Assembly (NCBI GenBank): GCA_904418825.1
Contig: CAJFPU010000004.1
Coordinates: forward strand, 1-45,529
Direction of reading: 5' to 3'
DNA from: an uncultured Romboutsia sp.
Lineage (GTDB): Bacteria; Bacillota; Clostridia; Peptostreptococcales; Peptostreptococcaceae
Length of the DNA: 45,529 nucleotides
The number at the start of each line of letters is the position of its first letter. Position 1 is the stretch's first letter. Position numbers and translations under genes: made by a program. Below the pieces are notes generated by a model. That model was not told where the DNA came from, made no database searches, and saw only the letters and a program-made list of their open reading frames with translations. Of this stretch, positions 34,543 through 41,921 are shown one piece after another.

Positions 34543-35170
34543 AGGAGCAATATTTGATTTAGATGGAACTATTATAGATTCTATGGATGTTTGGGAAACT
34601 ATAGATATTAAGTTTTTTGAAAAAAGAAATATTACTATGCCCAATGATTATATAGAAAAAATAAATTCTATGAGTTTTGAAGAAGTGGCTAAATACACAA
34701 TAGAAAGATTTAATTTAAATGAAAGTGTTGATAGTTTAATAAAAGAATGGAATGACATGGCAATTTATGAATATAGCAATAATATTAAATTAAAGCCTAA
34801 TGTAAAAGAGTATTTAGTTAAACTTAAAAAACATGATATAAAGATAGGCTTAGCTACATCTTCACCAAAAGAACTTTATGAACCAGTACTTAAAAATAAT
34901 AAAGTATATGATTATTTTGATACATTCACATCAGTAGATGATGTTAAAAGAGATAAAAACTATCCAGATATATATTTATATACAGCTAAGAAACTAGGTT
35001 TATATCCAAATGAGTGTATTATATTTGAAGATATACTAATAGCTATAAATACGGCTAAAGAATCTAACTTTAAGGCAATTGGTGTTTATGATAAATCATC
35101 ATATAATGATTTAGATAAAATAAAAGTTAAGAGTGATAAGTTTATATATGATTTTAAAGAATTATTATAG
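34529..35170 (+). CDS. HAD-superfamily phosphatase in the thiamin operon
   Basis: A beta-phosphoglucomutase-like HAD hydrolase with motif I FDLDGTIIDSMDV (nucleophile Asp and acid/base Asp), motif II ATSSPKEL and motifs III/IV KRDKNYPDIY ... IIFEDI. A C1-type helical cap lies between. I take ATG 34529 inside thiE (14-base overlap); the TTG at 34517 is less likely. Its place as last gene suggests dephosphorylation of a thiamin-pathway phosphate, but the substrate is unknown. Confidence 0.88.
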   Translation: MKEFKGAIFDLDGTIIDSMDVWETIDIKFFEKRNITMPNDYIEKINSMSFEEVAKYTIERFNLNESVDSLIKEWNDMAIYEYSNNIKLKPNVKEYLVKLKKHDIKIGLATSSPKELYEPVLKNNKVYDYFDTFTSVDDVKRDKNYPDIYLYTAKKLGLYPNECIIFEDILIAINTAKESNFKAIGVYDKSSYNDLDKIKVKSDKFIYDFKELL

Positions 35171-35220
35171 ATGATCATAGAATGATGTTTAATTCACAAT
35201 ATTAATATAATGCAAATTAA

Positions 35221-35260
35221 AATAAAGAGTTATATTTATTCTTATAACTCTTTATTTTTT
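35221..35260 (+). terminator. Terminator of the thiamin operon
   Basis: AATAAAGAGTTATA / TATAACTCTTTATT stem followed by TTTTTATTA, 50 bases after the HAD stop. Confidence 0.88.
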
Positions 35261-36045
35261 ATTATTAAAAATAGATATAATTTAAACATTGTATTAAAAT
35301 ATAGAGTTTTATTATAGTTACATTAATTTTTTTATTATATATATTTAACTTATTATATTACTATTAGATATAGTGGCTATTGTTTATGTAGTAGCTAATG
35401 TATGTACATAAGATTTTAATACTTATGGAGTTTGGCTTCGCCACCGCGCTTTACGTTCCAATCTTTTGAGTAAAAACCACTCAAAGTAGTTCGCCCACAC
35501 GTGGCTCAAAAGGATTTCCACTACAATCCCTAACTCAAAACCATGTTTATATATTTTGTTGAGTTATAAACCTTGATGTGGATTTTAAATATGGAGCGTA
35601 GAGTAGATATAAGTTAAGGCCTTCGGCCGTGCCCCTCTGACTAATCCCAAAAGCACTCACACTATTCGCTACTAACATACTTCGCAAACATCATATTTCA
35701 TATCAAGTTTGCTACGTATCTTAGCCGCTCATTTGTGCTCGTAGCTTCTTTGGAATAGCCATTCACTGCCCTAAGCCCAATGCCCAGTTTCTAGGTTTTA
35801 TTGGGTGCATGAACCTTACTTAATTTATTAAGCCTCCACATTTTCTATAAAATACATATCAATAATTTATAGTGCAAGTCTCCTACTATACATATGAGTC
35901 TATTTACCTGGTGTCGGCAATGTATCTTATTGTTTGGTATACCGCATTGGATAAAATCGTTGCTCCGCTATCCAATGCTGGTGTATATATAGCTTTTAAA
36001 GCAGATATATTAGCATTTAAAATTATATAGGTTATTAAGAATTTA
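35261..36045. other. 785-base gene-free region, partly GC-rich
   Basis: No ORF with a credible start on either strand. From about 35430 to 35830 the composition becomes markedly richer in G and C (for example GCTTCGCCACCGCGC, GGCCTTCGGCCGTGCCCC), unlike all flanking DNA. A perfect hairpin GCATTGGATA / TATCCAATGC lies at 35944-35978. The texture is like that of the gap at 30120-30360. It could be a structured non-coding RNA or debris of another replicon. Confidence 0.5.
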
Positions 36046-36087
36046 AAACATAAAAAGCTCCTAATTAATTAGAAGCTTTTTATGTTT
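36046..36087. terminator. Bidirectional terminator after ardA
   Basis: AAACATAAAAAGCTT-like arms around CCTAATTAATTAG, with A/T runs on both sides, 20 bases beyond the ArdA stop. Confidence 0.8.
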
Positions 36088-36107
36088 GGTATTTTATTTT
36101 ATGATTT

Positions 36108-36626
36108 TTAGTTATTAGAGTAGTAGTATATATTTTCATATTCGTTTTTGGTTATGTTCATTGTCATTTCTAATTTTTTATATAAAGTTTCATAGTCTAT
36201 GCTATATGATATCTCCCAAGGTAGGGCCTCTATTTGGTCAAAGTAGAATTCATATATGAAGTTTTGTGCAAATTCTATATTGTTACTAGCTTCTATTGTA
36301 TATATATTATCTAAATAGTTTTTTAGTGTGTAAGTGTCGGTATTTTTTAAATCTATTCCATAGGCATATTCAAGGTGCTGTATTAAATATTTATTTAAGT
36401 TTAATTCTTGTATAGTGTGGCATATTTCGTTTATTTTTAATGGATTTGTGTATTCATTTATTTCAAATGGCAACTCCCAGTCATGTATTGCGAAGTCGCT
36501 TTGTCCGTTTTGGCTTTGTCTTAGTATTGCATCTTGGATATCATCTTCATCTGTTGGTAGTGGTATCCATTCTCCTTTTAAGTATCCGCTATTATATGCT
36601 TGTAAGTCTGCTATGTATATTTGCAT
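36108..36626 (-). CDS. ardA: ArdA antirestriction protein
   Basis: DNA-mimic inhibitor of type I restriction enzymes. It is small and acidic (172 residues) with the family start IYIADLQAYNSGYLKGEWIP, then LPTDEDDIQDAIL, FAIHDWELPFEINEY and the acidic C-terminal half (YEFYFDQIEALPWEIS). Ribosome binding site AAAGGAGAAAC. Leftward in an otherwise rightward stretch. ArdA usually protects incoming mobile DNA; here it coexists with the element's own restriction-modification-like pair, which is not of type I and so might be spared. Confidence 0.9.
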   Translation of the reverse strand: MQIYIADLQAYNSGYLKGEWIPLPTDEDDIQDAILRQSQNGQSDFAIHDWELPFEINEYTNPLKINEICHTIQELNLNKYLIQHLEYAYGIDLKNTDTYTLKNYLDNIYTIEASNNIEFAQNFIYEFYFDQIEALPWEISYSIDYETLYKKLEMTMNITKNEYENIYYYSNN

Positions 36627-36810
36627 TTTTGTTTCTCCTTTGGTGTTTTATTTTATGTATATAGTTTGTCCTGTTTGCGGGAAAATATGTATGAAAGTAT
36701 TGGAATTAGTAGGTTTTAGGTTTGTTATGATAGTATGGATTTAGTTAAGATAGGTTTAAAAAGTCACGTTTGCGGTAATAGTAGAGGTATGTTTATAAAG
36801 AGGTGATTTT

Positions 36811-37053
36811 ATGGAAAATGATGATTTAAAATATATTGGATCTTGTGGGAGTTTTGAAGGATTATATACTTTTCTTGAGGCAGCTAAGATTTATGGGGTG
36901 GGGGATTCTTGTTTTAGAAAGCAAGTTGCAAGGAAAAAGCTTGTTGAGGGGGTTGATGTTAAGAAGATGGGTACTACTTGGATTATTACGGAGCAGGCTT
37001 TGGTTAGGAATTTTGGGGTGGAGAAGTTATTGAAGTATAAAGATTTGTTATAA
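36811..37053 (+). CDS. Small HTH DNA-binding protein, 80 aa
   Basis: MerR/excisionase-like helix-turn-helix: YTFLEAAKIYGVGDSCFRKQ, then VEGVDVKKMGTTWIITEQAL, in which the HTH is followed by a short wing and a helix. Stand-alone proteins of this kind often regulate or assist recombination directionality in clostridial elements, but nothing ties this one to the recombinase. Ribosome binding site AGAGGTG. Divergent from ardA. Confidence 0.75.
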   Translation: MENDDLKYIGSCGSFEGLYTFLEAAKIYGVGDSCFRKQVARKKLVEGVDVKKMGTTWIITEQALVRNFGVEKLLKYKDLL

Positions 37054-37074
37054 ATTTAAAATATTATGTTAAAG

Positions 37075-37111
37075 TTCGATATATAAATATATAATATAAT
37101 TACATATCGAA
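37075..37111 (+). promoter_or_regulatory. Promoter region of the KAP gene inside an inverted repeat
   Basis: TTCGATAT / ATATCGAA arms flank TATAAT (37095-37100), 23 bases before the KAP start. An operator over the promoter is likely; the HTH protein just upstream is a candidate ligand. Confidence 0.5.
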
Positions 37112-37133
37112 TTTTAGCATATTAGGAGGGGAC

Positions 37134-39710
37134 ATGAAGGAATATTTAAATGAAATTAAAAGTATAAGCAAGATAGGTAGAATATTAGAAGTATCAATTG
37201 TATCAAGTATAATATTAATATTGTTAGATAGAATCAATATAGTTACTAAATTATTTTCTAATAATTTTACAATAGTTATATCTATTTTAGTCTTAGGATA
37301 TATAATATTAAGAATTATGGAACTAAACGTATTTGATTTGTATAAGTTAAACGTTATAAATGATATAGACTTAGTATTAATATATATGCTTTTTACAAGT
37401 ATTATTTTAGTTATAAGCTCTTCAGTTATATTTAATCAATTTACATATAGGTCAGATGTTTGTATATTTATAATATTAATTTTAATTATATTTATATATG
37501 GTAGGAGTAGAATAATTACTAATAATAGAAGAAATTCAGAGAATGATTTATATAATATATATGATCTTAAAGATTTATTTGAAGATAAAATAGATATACA
37601 GAATAAGGCTATATTAATTGATGAAGAAGCTGTAAATTATGATTTACTAGGAAGAGATATATTTATAAATAATTTATATAATACTATAGTAGATAATAAG
37701 GCAAGGAAAAAGTTTGTTATAGCTCTAGAGGGGCATTGGGGAAGTGGTAAAAGTACCATACTAAATATTGTAAAGAATAAACTAGAACCTCATGATGACA
37801 TAATAATTATAGATGATTTTGATCCCTGGAACTATAATGATCAAAGTAGCATGTTTAGAGCTATGTTTGATTCAATATTAAGAGCATCAAAAATAAGATT
37901 TAGCATGTCAGAGTCGAAAAAGTTTATAGATACAATGTGTGAAATGATATTTGATACTAAATATGGAAAGCAAATAAAAATATTAGATTTAAGAAGACAT
38001 GAAAAGTTTAATGAAATAACAAAAAAAAAAAAAATGATTAATGAATATCTTAATAAAAATAAAAAAAATGTTATTTTTATTATTGATAATATAGACAGAG
38101 CAGATAAAGAAAACGTAGGATTATTATTCAAGTTAGTAGGTAGTGTATTAGATTTTGAAAATATAACCTATATACTATCTTATGATGATACTAGAGTTAA
38201 AAATATTATGAGTGATGACTTAAATATTGATTATGATTATCTAAAAAAGATTATTCAACTTGAAGTGAAAGTACCAATTATTAATGATAATATAAAAATT
38301 AATGTGGTGGATAAATGTATTAAAAACTTATTGGCATTATATGGAACAGATAAGAATGAATTATATAAATATAATTCATTAACAAAAGGTATTTCAGATG
38401 TCATTAAGGATATTAGAGATTTAAAAAGATTTTTAAATTCTGTAATAACATTTTGTTATAGAAGTAATCAAAAGTTAAACCCTATAGATACAATAACTAT
38501 AGAAACAATAAAGATGTACAATATAGAGCTATATCAGTCAATTATAGAAAATAAAAGATATTTTATATCTGAAGATAAAATAAAAGATGCGGACCTGTAT
38601 AAAGATGTTTTTATTGGTTCAGATAAATTTAATACAGAGGGAAAAGATTATTTTGATTCTATATTTATTAAAGAAGAAAATAAAAAATTCCTAAATATAT
38701 TGTCAGAAATATTTCCTTATGTTAATAATTATAAAAACGGAAAAAAATTACGGAACCATGGAAATATAATATATCCATATGATAAAAATGAACAAGCTAG
38801 TAGAGTAAAAGAAAAAAGAATATATAGTGCAAAGTTTTTTGATTTATATTTTACTGAATCATCAAATTATTTTACATACATAAATGATCTGGTAGATAAA
38901 TTTATAGATAAAATTAATAATGGCAATTCAATAGAATTGAGAGAGAGTTTTATAAACAGTATACCAAAAGATATTCATAGTGAATTTTTTAATACATTAT
39001 ATTTATTTATAAGTGAAATTAATAAAGATAAATTAATAGATACTTTAAATATATTATTTGAGAATATTAAATATATTGATAATTATAAAGGATTCAGTGA
39101 ATTAAGTGCTAGAAATAGAACTTGTGTAATAATATCTGATATTTTACTTATTATAGATGAAGAAAATCTTGATAACTTTATAGAAAGTGTTAGATTTGAA
39201 TATTCTAAATTACGAATAATTAGCAATATAGATTATTGGATCGATAAAGATAAAGAAGCAGAAGAATCTCACAAAGAAATTGTGTATAATAAATGGAATA
39301 AGATGTATCAAGGAATGTCTTGTAGTATATATGATAATAATATAAGTATATATGAATCCTACTATATGGAATATAATATTTATGGTCTAGCACAAGGTAT
39401 ACAGGGAACTTCAAGAGATATTAAAAATTATATTAAAAAAGTATTAAATGAACAAAATATTATAAGATTTTTGTTTGATATTATGTCTAAATCAACAGGA
39501 ACTAAAGTTACATACTATATAAAATTAGAGTCTATAAATACATTCACTACAGAAGATGAAATAAATTTAATACTTGATAGGAAAGATAGCTATTCTGAAG
39601 ATGAAAAAATTGTACGAGATATTTATAAAATATCTATGGAACATAAGGGCGAAGAATTTATAGATGATGAAAGATTAACATTTGATCAAGATATAGATTT
39701 TAAAATATAA
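37134..39710 (+). CDS. Membrane-anchored KAP-family P-loop NTPase (defence candidate)
   Basis: 858 residues. Four membrane segments occur in the first 123 residues (about 15-33, 44-63, 79-100, 107-123). A KAP NTPase domain follows with Walker A EGHWGSGKST (199-208), the KAP feature DDFDPWNYNDQSSMFRAMFD, and Walker B VIFIIDNIDR (about 315-324). The long acidic C-terminal half (about 450-858) has no recognised domain. KAP NTPases such as PifA-type proteins are linked to phage exclusion, with the N-terminal anchor at the inner membrane. Ribosome binding site AGGAGGGG. Confidence 0.88.
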   Translation: MKEYLNEIKSISKIGRILEVSIVSSIILILLDRINIVTKLFSNNFTIVISILVLGYIILRIMELNVFDLYKLNVINDIDLVLIYMLFTSIILVISSSVIFNQFTYRSDVCIFIILILIIFIYGRSRIITNNRRNSENDLYNIYDLKDLFEDKIDIQNKAILIDEEAVNYDLLGRDIFINNLYNTIVDNKARKKFVIALEGHWGSGKSTILNIVKNKLEPHDDIIIIDDFDPWNYNDQSSMFRAMFDSILRASKIRFSMSESKKFIDTMCEMIFDTKYGKQIKILDLRRHEKFNEITKKKKMINEYLNKNKKNVIFIIDNIDRADKENVGLLFKLVGSVLDFENITYILSYDDTRVKNIMSDDLNIDYDYLKKIIQLEVKVPIINDNIKINVVDKCIKNLLALYGTDKNELYKYNSLTKGISDVIKDIRDLKRFLNSVITFCYRSNQKLNPIDTITIETIKMYNIELYQSIIENKRYFISEDKIKDADLYKDVFIGSDKFNTEGKDYFDSIFIKEENKKFLNILSEIFPYVNNYKNGKKLRNHGNIIYPYDKNEQASRVKEKRIYSAKFFDLYFTESSNYFTYINDLVDKFIDKINNGNSIELRESFINSIPKDIHSEFFNTLYLFISEINKDKLIDTLNILFENIKYIDNYKGFSELSARNRTCVIISDILLIIDEENLDNFIESVRFEYSKLRIISNIDYWIDKDKEAEESHKEIVYNKWNKMYQGMSCSIYDNNISIYESYYMEYNIYGLAQGIQGTSRDIKNYIKKVLNEQNIIRFLFDIMSKSTGTKVTYYIKLESINTFTTEDEINLILDRKDSYSEDEKIVRDIYKISMEHKGEEFIDDERLTFDQDIDFKI

Positions 39711-39715
39711 TTTAT

Positions 39716-39758
39716 AATAGAGTGTGTATAATTATAAATGGTGCACACTCTATTTATA
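39716..39758. terminator. Bidirectional terminator between KAP gene and HTH extension
   Basis: AATAGAGTGTG / CACACTCTATT stem followed by TATATTT on the plus strand. It serves the KAP gene and, from the other side, the recombinase-HTH frame that ends at 39768. Confidence 0.8.
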
Positions 39759-39767
39759 TTTAATTGG

Positions 39768-40292
39768 TTATATTAAATTATATTTTTCCAAATTATTTTT
39801 AATCTTTTCATATAAACTTACTCTAACAATACCACCATTAAACCAATATCTAAATAAACCACGAGAGATTCCAAGTTTATTAGCTGCTACTTCTAGAGTA
39901 TAATTATTTTCTTTTATCCATAATTTAAGCTTATCCAAAAATTTATCAAAGTTATATATGAGTTTTGTATAACCTTCAATACATAGGTATTCTATATCAA
40001 ATTTAGATGCGAGTAGATTAAGTACTTCCTTAGTAGGATAATATCTATTACACTCATAACCACTTATAATAGAATTTGTAACATTGCATAGCTTAGCAAC
40101 TTCAGGAATAGATAATCCTAACTCGATACGAGACTTTCTAAGTCTATCTCCAAATGTATCTTCTTTAAACTTAGGAGATAAGCTTATATCTACAGAATCA
40201 ATGTCTTTTAGTTCATGAGTGATAGTTGTATCTAACTTAGGTAAATCTACAATAGTATTATCTTCTAAAGTAGCACTTTTATAGATAGCGCA
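39768..40292 (-). CDS. Start-less two-HTH reading frame: predicted C-terminal extension of the recombinase in circular form
   Basis: Missed by the ORF track because it has no ATG, GTG or TTG before codon 119. From the attR core it is open for 174 codons. It encodes one XRE HTH (FGDRLRKSRIELGLSIPEVA, residues 48-67, then CNVTNSIISGYE) and a second HTH (IKENNYTLEVAANKLGISRG, 126-145, then LFRYWFNGG). When attL and attR recombine, recombinase codon 541 (AGA) is followed in frame by this sequence. In the integrated state the frame upstream is host ATPase DNA in another phase with no start, so it should be silent. Coding character is clear; the fusion is predicted from sequence, and its role (autoregulation or directionality) is inference. 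Confidence 0.85.
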   Translation of the reverse strand, partial: CAIYKSATLEDNTIVDLPKLDTTITHELKDIDSVDISLSPKFKEDTFGDRLRKSRIELGLSIPEVAKLCNVTNSIISGYECNRYYPTKEVLNLLASKFDIEYLCIEGYTKLIYNFDKFLDKLKLWIKENNYTLEVAANKLGISRGLFRYWFNGGIVRVSLYEKIKNNLEKYNLI

Positions 40293-40861
40293 TCTGAAAT
40301 ATCGTGCGTTACGAGAATTGCAGATTTACCTTCATTTTTAATTATTCTATAAACATCATCACTAACTAAAATCCTTGTCTGATAATCAAGTGCTGAGAAT
40401 GGTTCATCAAGTAAAAGTATATCAGGATCTACCGCAAGTGTACGGATAAGTGCAACTCTTTGTCTCATACCACCTGATAACTCTTTAGGATACATATTTC
40501 TAAAATCCCATAAATCATAAGTTTTTAATAGTCTTTCAACTCTTTTCATTGCTTCATCAGTTTTTTGATTTTGGATTTCAAGACCAATAGTTATATTGTC
40601 CATAATATTTCTCCAATCTAGTAAGTGATCTTTTTGAAACATGTATCCAATTTTTCCATTTATAATTACATCTCCACTAGTAGGTTTTAAAAGATTAGTT
40701 AGTATGTTTAGTATTGTTGATTTTCCAGAACCACTAGGACCAAGAAGAGTTAATATTTCCCCTTCAATTAAGTTAAAGGTTATGTTTTTTAAGACTTCAA
40801 GCTCTCCATCTTTGGTATAAAATGTTTGAGAAAGGTCTGAAATTTTGACCATTTCTTTCAT
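40265..40861 (-). pseudogene. 5' fragment of the interrupted ABC-transporter ATPase
   Basis: SsuB/TauB/ThiZ-type nucleotide-binding protein. Walker A GPSGSGKST, Q-loop MFQKDHLLDWRN, signature LSGGMRQRVALIRTL, Walker B ILLLDEPFSALD and H-loop LVTHDIS are all present. Host sequence ends at 40293; the last residues before the stop (ALSIKVLL) are element-encoded. I place the start at ATG 40861 (GGGGGTGACTAAT upstream); the track ORF's 22 extra residues are untranslated leader. Rejoined to 797-609 it gives 251 residues, the family norm. Loss of the C-terminal quarter probably inactivates it. Confidence 0.93.
40269..40318 (-). other. attR of the serine-recombinase element
   Basis: Minus-strand core GA at 40294-40293. 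Element-side arm TGCGCTATCTATAAAAG mirrors the attL arm at the same distance from the core. Host-side arm encodes THDIS of the ATPase. Confidence 0.88.
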
Positions 40862-41025
40862 ATTAGTCACCCCCAAGAAGTTTTTGGTATATATTATTGT
40901 ATTAATTTGAGGAGGGATTTGTACCATTTTTTAAAATTTAATGTGTAAAATATACTATACAATGGGTAAATGGTATAAGAGCTATTTTTTTAGGCGAGGT
41001 CGTGTTTTATAACGTGGGGGTATAA
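40862..41025. other. Upstream region of the ABC operon
   Basis: Leader and presumed leftward promoter of the ATPase gene; TTTACC with a 17-base spacer to TACACA (about 40970-40942) is the best but weak candidate. No TPP riboswitch core is present, so thiamin control of this transporter is not supported by the leader. Confidence 0.4.
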
Positions 41026-41537
41026 ATCTCCATAGTAAAAATATTTCTATATTTACTTTATGACAAATTTTAAGACAAGCTAATATATAATTTATGAGAC
41101 TCATAGAAGGATTATAGAAACTTAAATAGGTTATAACATAGAAACTGTTAAATCTATTTTAGAAATATTTAAAGACAGTTTATGTTAGGAAAAAATCATT
41201 ATATTAGATAAAGCATAGCAAGATTGTAAGAATTAATGTAAAAAAAGTGTATAGAAAAAGAGCTTTTAAATGTTAAGAGTAGATAAGTTATAGAATTATT
41301 TCAACTTTGAGAACCTCTATGGGGAAAAAGAAAAATATAAAGAAAATAATTCTAGGTATGTTGATAAAAAATCTTTTTAATGAAAAGCTTAAATAATATA
41401 AGTAAGTTTAAAGCTTTGTATGATCAAGATGTATGACTTATAAATATAATTGTTGGATAGTTGTTAATAGATATTTTATAAAGTATTGATTATGAAATGT
41501 TTAAAATGACTATAGAAATTGATAATGATAAAGGTAA
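41026..41537 (+). pseudogene. Decayed copy of the element's DnaD-like gene, in host flank
   Basis: Aligns with 7470-8065 of the DnaD-like gene. Matching runs include AAAAATATTTCTATATTTA, ATTATAGAAACT, GAAACTGTTAA/G, TGTATAGAAAAAGAGCTTT-like and GAAATGTTTAAAA. Many stops (for example after TTATGAGACTC and AGAAACT) and internal deletions, including the lysine-rich linker region, show that it is dead. It lies outside attR, upstream of the ABC ATPase gene, so it was left by a different, older element. Confidence 0.85.
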
Positions 41538-41921
41538 TACTCAACTTAGTATAGATATTGATTTAACTAGTACAACGTTCTATGTTAATATAAAGTTAAA
41601 ATAAAAAATGATAATAATATAAAATTTAAATAAAATATTCGTATTTGTATGTACTATAATAAGGTATTTAATTAAATTTTAAAAAAAATTATTGATATAT
41701 ACTAAATAGATAAAAAAACTATATTTAAAAAAATAAAGAATATAAAGTCTAAAAAATACCACTAATTTATATAAAATGAATTAAAAATACAATAGAATTG
41801 AAAAAAAATAATAAAATAGTATACATTATTTGTAAAAATATGTTATTATATAAAAAACATAAATACGAACTATTTAAATATGTTCGGAAATGTTTAAAAA
41901 AATACTTGGGGGAAAAATATA
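41538..41921. other. AT-rich region before the nucleotidase gene
   Basis: About 380 bases, extremely AT-rich, with no credible ORF (the track ORF 41798-42043 overlaps the nucleotidase start in another frame). It should hold the nucleotidase promoter; no single box stands out. Confidence 0.5.

Larger units (their letters stand above)
797..40293. mobile_element. Integrated serine-recombinase element (~39.5 kb) inside an ABC ATPase gene
   Basis: The two ends lie in the two halves of one ABC-ATPase gene. Both junctions share a GA dinucleotide on the minus strand (797-796 and 40294-40293). Removing the sequence between them restores a continuous 251-codon ATPase reading across the conserved THDISEAISMSD segment. 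The recombinase gene lies at the left end, facing outward. Inside are a phage-type repressor/antirepressor/RecT/DnaC module, defence genes and a thiamin salvage block. I see no capsid, terminase, tail, relaxase or secretion gene. A phage satellite or remodelled prophage is the best description. The boundaries are seen in the sequence; the lifestyle is inference. Confidence 0.9.

Noticed and set aside
797-40293. Assembly artefact joining unrelated contigs
   Set aside because: The two ends reconstruct one gene to the base and give a symmetric attP, which chance misassembly would not produce.
40862-41025. TPP riboswitch upstream of the interrupted ABC operon
   Set aside because: None of the conserved core segments is present, unlike at 31400.
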